Shown here piece after piece: positions 7,443-15,398 of a stretch of DNA of 18,499 bases. Position 1 is the first letter of the stretch. The number at the start of each line of letters is the position of its first letter. The notes under the pieces were generated by a model. The model did no database searches. It was not told where the DNA came from and saw only the letters and a program-made list of their open reading frames with translations. A program made the translations under genes and the position numbers. This DNA is from Calditrichia bacterium (GTDB lineage: Bacteria; Calditrichota; Calditrichia; Calditrichales; Calditrichaceae). Where the stretch lies: assembly GCA_027039465.1 (NCBI GenBank), contig JALWEA010000017.1:1-18499 (forward strand). The letters are read 5' to 3'.

Positions 7443-8090
7443 ATGATCGCACGTGATGGAATGTCCGTTATTATCGGTACGGGCATTGTTTTATTAATTT
7501 TGTTAATTCTTGCTTTTATCTTTAAATACATGGCTCTTTGGATCATTGTCATTCCGGTGGCCATCCTTTTCTTTTTTAACTTTTTCTTCTTCCGCGATCC
7601 GGAACGTTCTTTTGAAGGCCCGCCCAACGAAATCGTTTCACCGGCGGATGGCAAGGTAATTTTGATCGAAGAAACGGATGAACCCTATTTCCTAAAAAGC
7701 AAGGCCATTAAAATCAGTATATTTATGTCCGTATTCAACTGCCATGTCAATCGAATTCCCATTAACGGAACGGTTGATTTTTTACAATATAAAAAAGGAC
7801 AGTTCTTGGCAGCATTTGATCACCGAAGCGGGGAATTTAACGAACAACAAATTATCGGCATTACTTCCGCTTACGGGAAAATTCTCTTCAAACAAATTGC
7901 CGGTATCATTGCGCGGCGCATTGTCTGCAAATTACAGTTGGGGCAAAAAGTACAGCGCTCCCAACGATTCGGAATGATTAAATACGGTTCGAGGTTAGAT
8001 GTGTTCCTTCCTTTAAACGTGGATGTTAAAGTTAAACTCAATCAAAAGACCACGGCCGGTGAAACAGTATTAGGAGTATTCAATCAATGA
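7443..8090 (+). CDS. psd: Phosphatidylserine decarboxylase proenzyme, short (archaeal-type) form
   Basis: The enzyme decarboxylates phosphatidylserine to phosphatidylethanolamine at the inner membrane. The 215-residue proenzyme has two hydrophobic segments (about 8-28 and 31-50), the block RDPERSFEGPPNEIVSPADG with Asp69, and MSVFNCHVNR with His101. The self-cleavage site is KYGSR (Gly182-Ser183), where the serine becomes the pyruvoyl cofactor. Length fits the short Psd class, not the ~300-residue E. coli type. The ATG at 7443 has AGGAAAGGA about 13 nt upstream, rather far; an ATG at 7461 is an alternative without a better site. The stop codon overlaps the start of pssA (ATGA), implying translational coupling of two consecutive pathway steps. 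Confidence 0.93.
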   Translation: MIARDGMSVIIGTGIVLLILLILAFIFKYMALWIIVIPVAILFFFNFFFFRDPERSFEGPPNEIVSPADGKVILIEETDEPYFLKSKAIKISIFMSVFNCHVNRIPINGTVDFLQYKKGQFLAAFDHRSGEFNEQQIIGITSAYGKILFKQIAGIIARRIVCKLQLGQKVQRSQRFGMIKYGSRLDVFLPLNVDVKVKLNQKTTAGETVLGVFNQ

Positions 8091-8815
8091 TCAAAGTTCC
8101 CCGTACCATCGTACCGAGTTTTTTTACGATTGCCAATATGTTCTTCGGTTTTTTGGCTATTCTTTACGCGTTCAACAGTCAGAATTTCGTTCGCTCGTCA
8201 TGGCTCATTATTTTAGCCGCATTTATGGATAGCATGGACGGTAGGGTGGCGCGTTTTACCGGAACCAGCAGCAAGTTTGGAGTTGAATACGATTCCCTTG
8301 CGGACGTTGTTTCTTTCGGCTTGGCACCTTCCGTGCTCATTTATTTGTACTATTTCCACAACTGGGGTACGGTTGGTGTTTTTATCAGTTTTTTCCCGTT
8401 GCTGTTCGCAAGCATTCGACTTGCGCGCTTTAATGTCGAACTGGAAGGTTTTGAAAAAGAAGCTTTTACCGGCCTGCCATCACCGGCCTCGGCCATATCA
8501 ATCGCTTCTTATTTTATCTTTATGGCCGCCTATTTTCCAGATAAAATATTGCCAAAATTCCTATTGGTATTGGTATTAACGGTCTGCGTATTAATGGTCA
8601 GCACCATTCGTTATGAAGTAATGCCGAAATTAACACTGCGAGGAACAATCGGTCAAAAAATCGGCGTTTTTATTGTGGTAACCATTGTTATTTTATTGAT
8701 TGTGAACCCGCAGTTATTTGTATTTCCTTTAACCCTGATTTATATTCTGAGCGGCCTTATTCAATTCATGATTCGATTAAGCAAAGGCAAAAGGTTAGGT
8801 GGTAAAAAAATCTGA
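8087..8815 (+). CDS. pssA: CDP-diacylglycerol--serine O-phosphatidyltransferase
   Basis: PssA makes phosphatidylserine from CDP-diacylglycerol and serine, the substrate of the preceding psd product. The 242-residue membrane protein shows the full CDP-alcohol phosphotransferase motif: Asp48, Asp51-Gly52, Ala55-Arg56, Gly65, Asp69 and Asp73 (AFMDSMDGRVARF, then FGVEYDSLAD). Several hydrophobic helices follow. Its ATG overlaps the psd stop by 4 nt and has TAGGAG inside the psd reading frame. The order psd-pssA is common in bacteria with short Psd enzymes. Confidence 0.94.
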   Translation: MIKVPRTIVPSFFTIANMFFGFLAILYAFNSQNFVRSSWLIILAAFMDSMDGRVARFTGTSSKFGVEYDSLADVVSFGLAPSVLIYLYYFHNWGTVGVFISFFPLLFASIRLARFNVELEGFEKEAFTGLPSPASAISIASYFIFMAAYFPDKILPKFLLVLVLTVCVLMVSTIRYEVMPKLTLRGTIGQKIGVFIVVTIVILLIVNPQLFVFPLTLIYILSGLIQFMIRLSKGKRLGGKKI

Positions 8816-8835
8816 CTTAGGAAAACAGGTACCGG

Positions 8836-9099
8836 ATGAGTAAAAAAAATATTTGGACAATACTTTTAATCCTTTTTTTGGGTGCTTTAATCGGTTCGGC
8901 CTTAGGTGAATTACTAGCGTATTTAATCCCGGCCGGCGTGGTAAAAGAATTTTTTCTGAAATCTGCAGTTGCCCGATTTGGCCCGGCGACATTAAATCTT
9001 GTTATTTTAACGTTCACATTGGGATTTAGCTTTAAATTAAACGTAATCGGTATTATCGGAATTATCATTGCCGCCTATCTTCTAAAATGGATCGATTAG
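8836..9099 (+). CDS. DUF4321-like small membrane protein
   Basis: The 87-residue product has a first helix (about 7-31, ILLILFLGALIGSALGELL) and a hydrophobic C-terminal half (about 50-83) ending in GIIGIIIAAYLLKWID. The pattern LGALIGSALGELL, then TLGFSFKLNVIGIIGIIIA, is what I recall for the DUF4321 family of two-helix proteins of unknown function. It begins 20 bp after pssA on the same strand, so it is likely part of the phospholipid operon. No strong Shine-Dalgarno is seen. Function is unknown. Confidence 0.75.
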   Translation: MSKKNIWTILLILFLGALIGSALGELLAYLIPAGVVKEFFLKSAVARFGPATLNLVILTFTLGFSFKLNVIGIIGIIIAAYLLKWID

Positions 9100-9151
9100 A
9101 TATCGGGCAAAAGAAACCAATTGAATGAAAGAGCATTTAACAAATTGTAAA

Positions 9152-9232
9152 AGGTTAAGTATTGATTCCGAGGCGAATGATAGCAACAATAAATCCGCGG
9201 AATCAAAAAGAAAAATAAAAAACATTTAACCT
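9152..9232 (+). promoter_or_regulatory. Nested inverted repeat in the tatA leader
   Basis: An outer 7-bp stem (AGGTTAA 9152-9158 with TTAACCT 9226-9232) encloses an inner 9-bp stem (TTGATTCCG 9162-9170 with CGGAATCAA 9198-9206). It ends 2 nt before the GAGGTG ribosome binding site of tatA. It has no terminator-like T-run. It could be a regulatory RNA fold; this is structural reading only. Confidence 0.4.
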
Positions 9233-9245
9233 GCGAGGTGATATC

Positions 9246-9500
9246 ATGTTTGGCATAGGCACAGGCGAATTGCTCATTATCCTGTTTATTATTTTGTTGG
9301 TCTTTGGATCCAAAAAATTACCCGAATTGGCTCAAGGGCTCGGAAGAGGTATTCGTGAATTCAAGAAAGCGACCAATGAAATAGAAGAAGAATTGGACTT
9401 GAATAAACCCTTGGAAACAAACCGAACCGAACCGACCAAGGAAAAAATTCAATACAAAGAAGAAGAACCCAAAAAATCCGAAAAATCCGAAGGTGAATAA
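9246..9500 (+). CDS. tatA: Twin-arginine translocase subunit, TatA/TatB family
   Basis: The 84-residue protein is a canonical TatA-type subunit of the Sec-independent pathway, which exports folded proteins across the inner membrane. It has a short N-terminal helix (about 5-20, TGELLIILFIILLVFG), the Phe20-Gly21 hinge, an amphipathic helix (SKKLPELAQGLGRGIREFKKA) and a charged Lys/Glu-rich tail. GAGGTGAT precedes the ATG. No tatC lies in the window. TatA cannot be separated from TatB with certainty, but the short tail favours TatA. It is followed 9 bp later by gatA. Confidence 0.9.
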   Translation: MFGIGTGELLIILFIILLVFGSKKLPELAQGLGRGIREFKKATNEIEEELDLNKPLETNRTEPTKEKIQYKEEEPKKSEKSEGE

Positions 9501-9509
9501 TTATCGCTT

Positions 9510-10925
9510 ATGAGTATTAAGGATATTCACGAGAGTGTTTTACAGGGAAGTGTTTCGGTAACCGAGCGTGTCCGTCAGGCGTTGGTAGCTATCAAAGAAA
9601 ACAAACATTTAAATGCCTTCACGCAAATATATGCCGAAGAAGCGCTTCAACAGGCGGAATCTCTGGATCAAAAAATTACCGGCAAACAAAAAGTCGGCAA
9701 GCTGGCGGGTATTATCTTTGCCATCAAAGATAATATTAACATAAAGAATCACAGAACAACCTGCGCTAGTAAAATCCTAAATAATTTTGTTGCTCCGTTT
9801 GACGCCACCGTTATCGAGCGTCTCAAAGCGCAAGATGCCATTTTTATCGGCAAAACCAACATGGACGAATTCGCCATGGGGTCTTCTAGTGAGAATTCAT
9901 TTTATGGCCCTGTTAAAAATCCGGTGGACTCTGAACGTGTGGCCGGAGGCTCAAGCGGAGGCTCTGCTGTGGCTGTTGCTATTGGCGCCTGCGACGCCGC
10001 GCTGGGAAGCGAAACCGGAGGCTCTATTCGGCAACCGGCCTCATTTACCGGCCTTTTGGGCTTAAAACCCACTTACGGTCGCGTCTCCCGTTACGGTTTG
10101 GTTGCTTATGCCTCTTCGCTCGATCAAATCGGCCCTTTTGCCAAAACACCCGAAGATTTGGCCTACATCCTGCAGGTCATTGCCGGATTAGACCCTAAAG
10201 ATTCGACTTCTGCCGATGAACCTGTTCCCGATTATCCGGCTTTGATTGACAAGCCGATTAAAGGCATGAAAATCGGTTTGCCGCAGGAATATTTTGCCGA
10301 AGGACTCGATCCTGAAATCAAACAGTCCGTTTTATCGCTTGCCGATCAACTAAAAGCCGCCGGAGCCGAAGTTCAAACCGTCAGTCTGCCCATGACCAAA
10401 TACGCCATTGCCGCTTATTACATCATTGCCACGGCCGAAGCCTCATCCAATTTGGCACGCTACGACGGTGTACGTTACGGTTATCGTGCGGCGCACGCCG
10501 AAGATCTGAATGAAATGTACCAAAATACGCGCAGCGAGGGTTTCGGGGAAGAAGTGAAACGGCGGATTCTTTTGGGAACCTACGTTTTGTCCGCCGGGTA
10601 CTACGATGCCTATTACAAAAAAGCCATGCAGGTGCGCCGTCTTATTCAAAACGAAATGATGGACGCTTTAAAGGAATTTGATGCCTTAATTACGCCGACA
10701 ACGCCTACCACGGCTTTTAAATTGGGAGAGAAAATCGAAGACCCGCTAACCATGTATTTGATGGATATTTACACCGTAACAGCCAACCTGGCCGGAATTT
10801 GTGCTTTAAACGTACCGGCAGGTCAGCACTCCAACGGCTTACCTTTCGGGCTGCAAATCATGTCCGGCGCTTTTAAAGAAGAGATTCTATTCCGTCTGGC
10901 AAGGCAGATAATGCAGTTGAAATAA
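9510..10925 (+). CDS. gatA: Aspartyl/glutamyl-tRNA amidotransferase subunit A
   Basis: GatA is the glutaminase subunit of GatCAB. It releases ammonia from glutamine for conversion of Glu-tRNA(Gln) or Asp-tRNA(Asn) to the amidated forms. The 471-residue protein carries the amidase signature with the Ser-cisSer-Lys triad: Lys73 (FAIKDNIN), Ser148 (AGGSSGGSAVA) and nucleophile Ser172 (GSETGGSIRQPA). Their spacing equals that of characterised GatA enzymes. Further blocks are GLKPTYGRVSRYG and TPTTPTTAFKLGE. The ribosome binding site is weak. gatB follows after 278 bp instead of immediately, with a repeat between, and no gatC is in the window. Confidence 0.96.
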   Translation: MSIKDIHESVLQGSVSVTERVRQALVAIKENKHLNAFTQIYAEEALQQAESLDQKITGKQKVGKLAGIIFAIKDNINIKNHRTTCASKILNNFVAPFDATVIERLKAQDAIFIGKTNMDEFAMGSSSENSFYGPVKNPVDSERVAGGSSGGSAVAVAIGACDAALGSETGGSIRQPASFTGLLGLKPTYGRVSRYGLVAYASSLDQIGPFAKTPEDLAYILQVIAGLDPKDSTSADEPVPDYPALIDKPIKGMKIGLPQEYFAEGLDPEIKQSVLSLADQLKAAGAEVQTVSLPMTKYAIAAYYIIATAEASSNLARYDGVRYGYRAAHAEDLNEMYQNTRSEGFGEEVKRRILLGTYVLSAGYYDAYYKKAMQVRRLIQNEMMDALKEFDALITPTTPTTAFKLGEKIEDPLTMYLMDIYTVTANLAGICALNVPAGQHSNGLPFGLQIMSGAFKEEILFRLARQIMQLK

Positions 10926-11008
10926 ATGTGCATTGGTTCCCATGGCCTACTTATTTGGCCGCCTCACTGCGATTTGAGGGAATGTAACAGAGAAGAATTC
11001 CTGAAAAA

Positions 11009-11165
11009 CTAACCAAAAATATTTGAAGTTTAGGAAAACCATTTGCCACTTTAATTCCCCTTCCCTGAGGTATCAGAGAAGGGGGCAGGGGATGGGTTAA
11101 AAAAACAAAAACAACAACTAAAAATGTTAGAGATAAATTATCAGATTTCGAGGCCAAGAATCTAT
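11009..11165 (+). repeat. Dispersed intergenic repeat, copy 2 (between gatA and gatB)
   Basis: This is the same ~156-bp element as at 3479-3634, in the same orientation and with matching edges. Its central hairpin (11057-11084) keeps the arms CCCCTTC/GAAGGGG and CTGA/TCAG around a GGTA loop; the changes from copy 1 fall in the loop and at the one unpaired position on each side. It occupies most of the gatA-gatB gap and ends 38 bp before the gatB start. The preceding 83 bp hold only a weak dyad (CCTCA/TGAGG). Confidence 0.85.
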
Positions 11166-11203
11166 CCGTTTCAGGTAAAAGTCAAAAAAAGAAATAAAAA
11201 ACT

Positions 11204-12643
11204 ATGGAATACGAAGCAGTCATTGGATTAGAAGTACATACACAACTCTTAACGGAAACCAAGATTTTTTGCGGTTGCAGTACCAAGTTCGGCGCCGAAC
11301 CCAATTCCCAAACTTGTCCGGTTTGTTTGGGCATGCCAGGTACATTACCTGTTTTAAATAAAAAAGTGGTGGAGTACGCCGTCCTTTTGGGCCTGGCGAC
11401 CCATTCGCAAATTCGCCGTAATAATCGTTTTGCACGCAAGAATTACTTTTATCCCGATTTGCCCAAAGGTTACCAGATTTCACAATTTGAAGAACCCATT
11501 TGCGAGAACGGCTATGTTGAAATCGAAACGGATAACGGCAAAAAACGCATCGGGCTGATCCGCATTCACATGGAAGAAGATGCCGGAAAGTCGGTGCACA
11601 ATGAAGACTACGTCGGCGAGAATGAAACCTTAATCGATTTGAATCGCTGCGGTACGCCCTTGTTGGAAATTGTCAGTGAACCGGATTTGCGTTCACCAGC
11701 CGAAGCGGTAGCCTATTTGAGCAAATTGCGTCAGTTGGTGCGTTATCTCGGTATTAGCGACGGCAATATGGAGGAGGGCAGCTTCCGCTGCGATGCCAAT
11801 ATTAGTGTGCGTCCCAAAGGGCAGCGGGAATTTGGCACGCGTACCGAATTAAAAAACATGAACTCTTTCAGTCATGTGCAAAAGGCATTGGAGTTTGAAA
11901 TCGAACGCCAAATCAATCTTTTGAAAAATGGTCAAAAAGTAGAGCAGGAAACCTTGCTTTGGGATGTGCAAAAAAACGAAGCCCGTCCCATGCGCGGCAA
12001 AGAAGAATCACATGATTACCGCTATTTTCCCGAACCGGATTTGGTGCCGGTTTCCATTGATATGCCGTGGTTTGAAGCAATTCGTTCTACTTTGCCCGAA
12101 TTGCCGGATGAAAAATCTGCCCGTTTCAAAGAACAATATGAACTGCCCGATTATGACATCGCTATTTTAACCGAAAGCCGCGACATGGCCGACTATTTTG
12201 AACAGGTGGCAGAGTATTTTAAAAACTACAAAATGATCAGTAACTGGGTTCTGGGCGAAGTGTCGCGCGTACTCAACGAAACCAAAATTTCCATCCGGGA
12301 TTTTCCCGTTTCTGCCCAACGTTTGAGCGAGCTCTTAACGGCTATCGAAAAGAAAATCATCAGCACCAGCGCCGCCAAAAAAGTTTTTGATTATCTGTTA
12401 AAGAATGATCACACGGTAGATCAGGCCATCGATAAATTGGGCCTTAAACAAATTTCGGACAGCAGTGCCATCGAAACATTTGTGGAGCAAATCATTCGCG
12501 AAAATCCCTCGGAAGTGGAAGCCTATCGTAACGGAAAAACGAAAGTTATCGGTTTTTTGGTCGGACAGGTCATGCGCGTTTCCAAAGGAAAGGCCAACCC
12601 ACAAGTGGTTAACCGGTTGCTGCGTAAAAAACTAGAAGAATAA
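11204..12643 (+). CDS. gatB: Aspartyl/glutamyl-tRNA amidotransferase subunit B
   Basis: GatB binds the mischarged tRNA and carries out the kinase and transamidation half of the GatCAB reaction. The 479-residue protein starts with the family signature YEAVIGLEVHTQL. It keeps the zinc cysteines Cys23, Cys25, Cys38 and Cys41, the LPKGYQISQFEEP and RIHMEEDAGKS blocks, and RCDANISVRP. A C-terminal YqeY-type helical domain covers about 330-479. Full length is typical. Only a poor Shine-Dalgarno precedes the ATG. Four bases separate its stop from the next gene's start, so it opens the downstream operon. Confidence 0.96.
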   Translation: MEYEAVIGLEVHTQLLTETKIFCGCSTKFGAEPNSQTCPVCLGMPGTLPVLNKKVVEYAVLLGLATHSQIRRNNRFARKNYFYPDLPKGYQISQFEEPICENGYVEIETDNGKKRIGLIRIHMEEDAGKSVHNEDYVGENETLIDLNRCGTPLLEIVSEPDLRSPAEAVAYLSKLRQLVRYLGISDGNMEEGSFRCDANISVRPKGQREFGTRTELKNMNSFSHVQKALEFEIERQINLLKNGQKVEQETLLWDVQKNEARPMRGKEESHDYRYFPEPDLVPVSIDMPWFEAIRSTLPELPDEKSARFKEQYELPDYDIAILTESRDMADYFEQVAEYFKNYKMISNWVLGEVSRVLNETKISIRDFPVSAQRLSELLTAIEKKIISTSAAKKVFDYLLKNDHTVDQAIDKLGLKQISDSSAIETFVEQIIRENPSEVEAYRNGKTKVIGFLVGQVMRVSKGKANPQVVNRLLRKKLEE

Positions 12644-12647
12644 TTGC

Positions 12648-13148
12648 ATGAAACAACATGAGGGCGAGCATCCGTTTGGTCATTATGGCCAAATAATATC
12701 CTTTGTCTTGTTCATTGTGGTTTGGGGACTCGATTCGTTCCGTTTCCATTTTCTCCCGCAAATCGGTTTGGCTGTTCCGCTTTTGGTACGTATTTCCTTA
12801 TTCGTTGTTTTAGTCACATTCGCCATCGTTTTAATGAACGACGGGCATCGGGTTCTTTCTGACGATCATAAAGGTGGCAAACTCGCGACAGACGGCTATT
12901 TTCGCATAACAAGGCATCCTTTTTACCTGGGAATTTTAATATTCTACCTTGCTTTAAGCATTCTCACCGCTTCATTCCTCAGCTTTATGTTGCTGATATT
13001 CATCTTTATTTATTACGATTTTATTGCGCGTTACGAAGAAAAATATTTGTATCTCAAATTCGGTGAATCGTATCTTAATTATTGGAAGAAAACTCCGAAA
13101 TGGTTGTTCTTCAAAAACAGAATTAAGCACGGACAAAAACCGAATTAA
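12648..13148 (+). CDS. Isoprenylcysteine carboxyl methyltransferase/PEMT-like membrane methyltransferase
   Basis: The 166-residue protein has about four hydrophobic helices (about 15-30, 40-63, 92-108 and 108-124). It shows the ICMT/PEMT cofactor-binding pattern: GYFRITRHPFYLG (about 83-95), then a second part with tandem Glu130/Glu131 and KFGESYLNYWKKTPKW. Members transfer methyl groups from S-adenosylmethionine to lipid or isoprenyl-type substrates. In bacteria most are uncharacterised; phosphatidylethanolamine methylation is one possibility given psd and pssA nearby, but this is inference. It is packed between gatB (4 bp) and the exported protein gene (13 bp). Confidence 0.8.
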   Translation: MKQHEGEHPFGHYGQIISFVLFIVVWGLDSFRFHFLPQIGLAVPLLVRISLFVVLVTFAIVLMNDGHRVLSDDHKGGKLATDGYFRITRHPFYLGILIFYLALSILTASFLSFMLLIFIFIYYDFIARYEEKYLYLKFGESYLNYWKKTPKWLFFKNRIKHGQKPN

Positions 13149-13161
13149 AAAAGGAGTGGGA

Positions 13162-13923
13162 ATGCTTTTTAAAGGTAACCGGCATTTTAAAACTTTGGCA
13201 CTGTCGTTTTTTCTTCTTGTGCTGATGGGCCTTTCAACTTATGCCCAAGACTCGTCAAAAGTTAAACTTTTCGGAATTAAGCCCAACAGATTACAATTGG
13301 CTCCGCTAACATTAAAAGGCGATTCTTTACATTTGCAAATGAATTTCCTTGAAAAGAAGAATTTTCGGGTTCCGCAAAATGCTATCGATTTGCACGAATA
13401 CATGCCGCCCAATCATCTTTTTTGGGATTATCGGGAGAGCTCCTATTACACCCCCTGGTACGTCAAAGAAAAAATAGCGCGCATCATGGATCGGCCGATG
13501 CCTGGAGAAGTCTTCCCGATTTTACCCGTGGCGCTCATTGCCGCCAAGTTGGCTTTGCAACGTCTTAAAATTGACAAATTAATTGCCATTAAACCCGAGG
13601 ATTACTTGTTGCCCAAAAAATACTGGCCTATCTTAAAAGCGATTTGGAAAAAACATCCTCAATCGGCTTACGATTTATATCAAATTAAAGAAATTCAGCG
13701 CGGGCGCACAATGGAAACATTGAAAAATGATCTCCAATTTTTGGTGGATCGCAAGTTGTTAAAGCCCAAAAAAATTCCAGGAAGCACCACGGTTTATTAT
13801 CCAGGACAATCCAAAGGCAAAGCCATTTTATTATTGGACAAAGCGCTTCAGGACGATCGCTATTCGCTAATGCAAAAAAAACAGTGGATCGATTTTCGCA
13901 ATTATTTAATCAATGGTGATTGA
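13162..13923 (+). CDS. Exported protein of unknown function with winged-helix-like C-terminal part
   Basis: I do not recognise this family. The 253-residue product begins with a signal peptide (about 1-28, hydrophobic core LALSFFLLVLMGLSTYA). The middle is rich in aromatic and basic residues (NHLFWDYRESSYYTPWYVKEK). From about 155 to 214 the pattern AYDLYQIKEIQRGRTMETL, then LQFLVDRKLL and TTVYYPG, resembles a winged helix-turn-helix fold, which is odd for an exported protein. The start at 13162 is supported by AAGGAG and by the signal peptide; the frame is open upstream to 13024, overlapping the methyltransferase, but that extension looks spurious. It lies within a tight operon before a UbiA prenyltransferase. 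Confidence 0.7.
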   Translation: MLFKGNRHFKTLALSFFLLVLMGLSTYAQDSSKVKLFGIKPNRLQLAPLTLKGDSLHLQMNFLEKKNFRVPQNAIDLHEYMPPNHLFWDYRESSYYTPWYVKEKIARIMDRPMPGEVFPILPVALIAAKLALQRLKIDKLIAIKPEDYLLPKKYWPILKAIWKKHPQSAYDLYQIKEIQRGRTMETLKNDLQFLVDRKLLKPKKIPGSTTVYYPGQSKGKAILLLDKALQDDRYSLMQKKQWIDFRNYLINGD

Positions 13924-13927
13924 TAAA

Positions 13928-14764
13928 ATGGTGCGCCATCTTAAGAATTTTTGGACGCTGAGCCGTCCATTAAACGCCTTTATCACTTTTGTTACCATTT
14001 GGATTGCCGCTTTTATTTCACCCGAATTTCATCTGAATCATCAGTTAATTTTGGCTTCAATTATTGCCGCGCTCATTGCTGCGGGAGCCAATATTATTAA
14101 TGATATCTTTGATATTGAAATCGATCGCATCAATAAGCCTCAACGATTACTGCCTTCGGGACGTGTATCAACCCGTCAGGCGTGGGCCTATTTCGGCGTA
14201 GCTTACGGAATCGCCTTTTCCCTTTCAATCTTCTGCAAATGGTCTATGACCGTAATCGCCGTTGTAATTGCTGTGTTGTTGATTATTTACAGCGCCCGCC
14301 TGAAACGCACGGTTTTGTGGGGGAATATTGTGGTAAGTCTTTCATCGGCCATGGCTTTTATTTACGGTGCTTTAAGTGTCGGGGATTGGCGTCCGGGACT
14401 CATTCCGGCCGTTTTTGCTTTTTTCTTCCATCTAGGACGGGAGATCATTAAAGATCTGCAAGATTTAAAAGGCGATTTGCACAGGCAAAGTATCACGTTT
14501 CCGGGCCGATTTGGAGCCAAAGCCTCCATTGCACTGGTTAATGCCATATTTATTTTTTTGATAATGCTAACGTTTTTGCCGTATATTCTTAATATCTACG
14601 GGAGTCTCTACTTGTGGATTGTTGTCCTAGGAGTCGATACCGTTTTGCTTTTCAGTTGCATTTATCTCTGGCTACGGCACGATCCGGTTCATTTGGGACA
14701 CATCAGCCATTTGCTTAAATTGGATATGTTAATCGGATTGATTGCGATTTATTTTGGGGTTTAA
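13928..14764 (+). CDS. UbiA-family prenyltransferase, geranylgeranylglycerol-phosphate geranylgeranyltransferase-like
   Basis: UbiA enzymes attach an isoprenoid diphosphate to an acceptor in the membrane. The 278-residue protein has many hydrophobic helices and both aspartate motifs: NDIFDIEIDRINKPQRLLPSG (Asn58, Asp59, Asp62, Asp66) and KDLQDLKGD (Asp176, Asp179, Asp183). The DRINKPQRLLPSGR wording is close to archaeal digeranylgeranylglyceryl phosphate synthases. Menaquinone or other quinone prenylation remains possible. The start at 13928 is preferred because GGTGAT lies 7 nt upstream; an ATG at 13913 overlaps the previous gene without a ribosome binding site. No GGGP synthase gene is visible here. 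Confidence 0.85.
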   Translation: MVRHLKNFWTLSRPLNAFITFVTIWIAAFISPEFHLNHQLILASIIAALIAAGANIINDIFDIEIDRINKPQRLLPSGRVSTRQAWAYFGVAYGIAFSLSIFCKWSMTVIAVVIAVLLIIYSARLKRTVLWGNIVVSLSSAMAFIYGALSVGDWRPGLIPAVFAFFFHLGREIIKDLQDLKGDLHRQSITFPGRFGAKASIALVNAIFIFLIMLTFLPYILNIYGSLYLWIVVLGVDTVLLFSCIYLWLRHDPVHLGHISHLLKLDMLIGLIAIYFGV

Positions 14765-14768
14765 ATCT

Positions 14769-15377
14769 ATGCTTTTAACGATGATCGAAAGTTTGGAACG
14801 AGTGGATATTGTTTTAGCTTCGGCCTCACCGCGACGTTATGAATTGTTAAAAGGGTTGGGACTTAATTTCAGGGTTGTGCCAAGCGATGCTCCGGAGGAT
14901 CATTCGCTGGAGAGTGATTTCCAGGCCATTGTTAAAAAGAATGCCCGCAATAAAGGCATGGCTGTGGCGCAAAAACATCCCGAATCTTTGATCATTAGTG
15001 CCGATACCATTGTTGTGTTGGGTCGGCAAATCATGGGTAAACCCAAAACCGAGCAGGAAGCTTTTCGTATGTTAAAGACCTTAAGCGGCCAAACTCACGA
15101 AGTTTATACAGGCTTGAGTTTGATCTTTAAAAAATACGAACGAACGGCCCTGGATGCGGTTTGTACCAAAGTACGATTTCGTCCTTTGAGCGAAGAAGAA
15201 ATATGGGCTTACATAAATACGGGCGAACCTTTTGACAAAGCGGGCGGTTATGGCATCCAAGGGCAGGGGGCATTGTTGGTGGATGGCATTGAAGGGTGCT
15301 ACTACAATGTGGTCGGCTTGCCGTTGGCACGTTTGTTTACCATGCTTACGGACTTTATGAAGCATTTTGTCGTTTAA
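14769..15377 (+). CDS. maf: Maf family nucleoside triphosphate pyrophosphatase
   Basis: Maf proteins hydrolyse non-canonical or pyrimidine nucleoside triphosphates to monophosphates in the cytosol and have been linked to septum formation. The 202-residue product shows LASASPRRYELL near the N-terminus, SADTIVV with catalytic Asp79, the GKP loop with Lys91, and EPFDKAGGYGIQGQGA. This last block is typical of the dTTP/UTP-acting (YhdE) subgroup. An in-frame TTG at 14742 would overlap the UbiA gene; the first ATG at 14769, 4 bp after its stop, is preferred. The ATG at 14781 is another option. The ribosome binding site is poor, so coupling to the upstream gene is likely. Confidence 0.93.
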   Translation: MLLTMIESLERVDIVLASASPRRYELLKGLGLNFRVVPSDAPEDHSLESDFQAIVKKNARNKGMAVAQKHPESLIISADTIVVLGRQIMGKPKTEQEAFRMLKTLSGQTHEVYTGLSLIFKKYERTALDAVCTKVRFRPLSEEEIWAYINTGEPFDKAGGYGIQGQGALLVDGIEGCYYNVVGLPLARLFTMLTDFMKHFVV

Positions 15378-15398
15378 AAAATTCAAGGATGAATTTTA

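Noticed and set aside
10951..11157. 68-residue minus-strand open frame with a Pro/Leu-rich stretch
   Set aside because: It is the translation of repeat copy 2; the equivalent frame is not maintained in copy 1, so it is not a gene.
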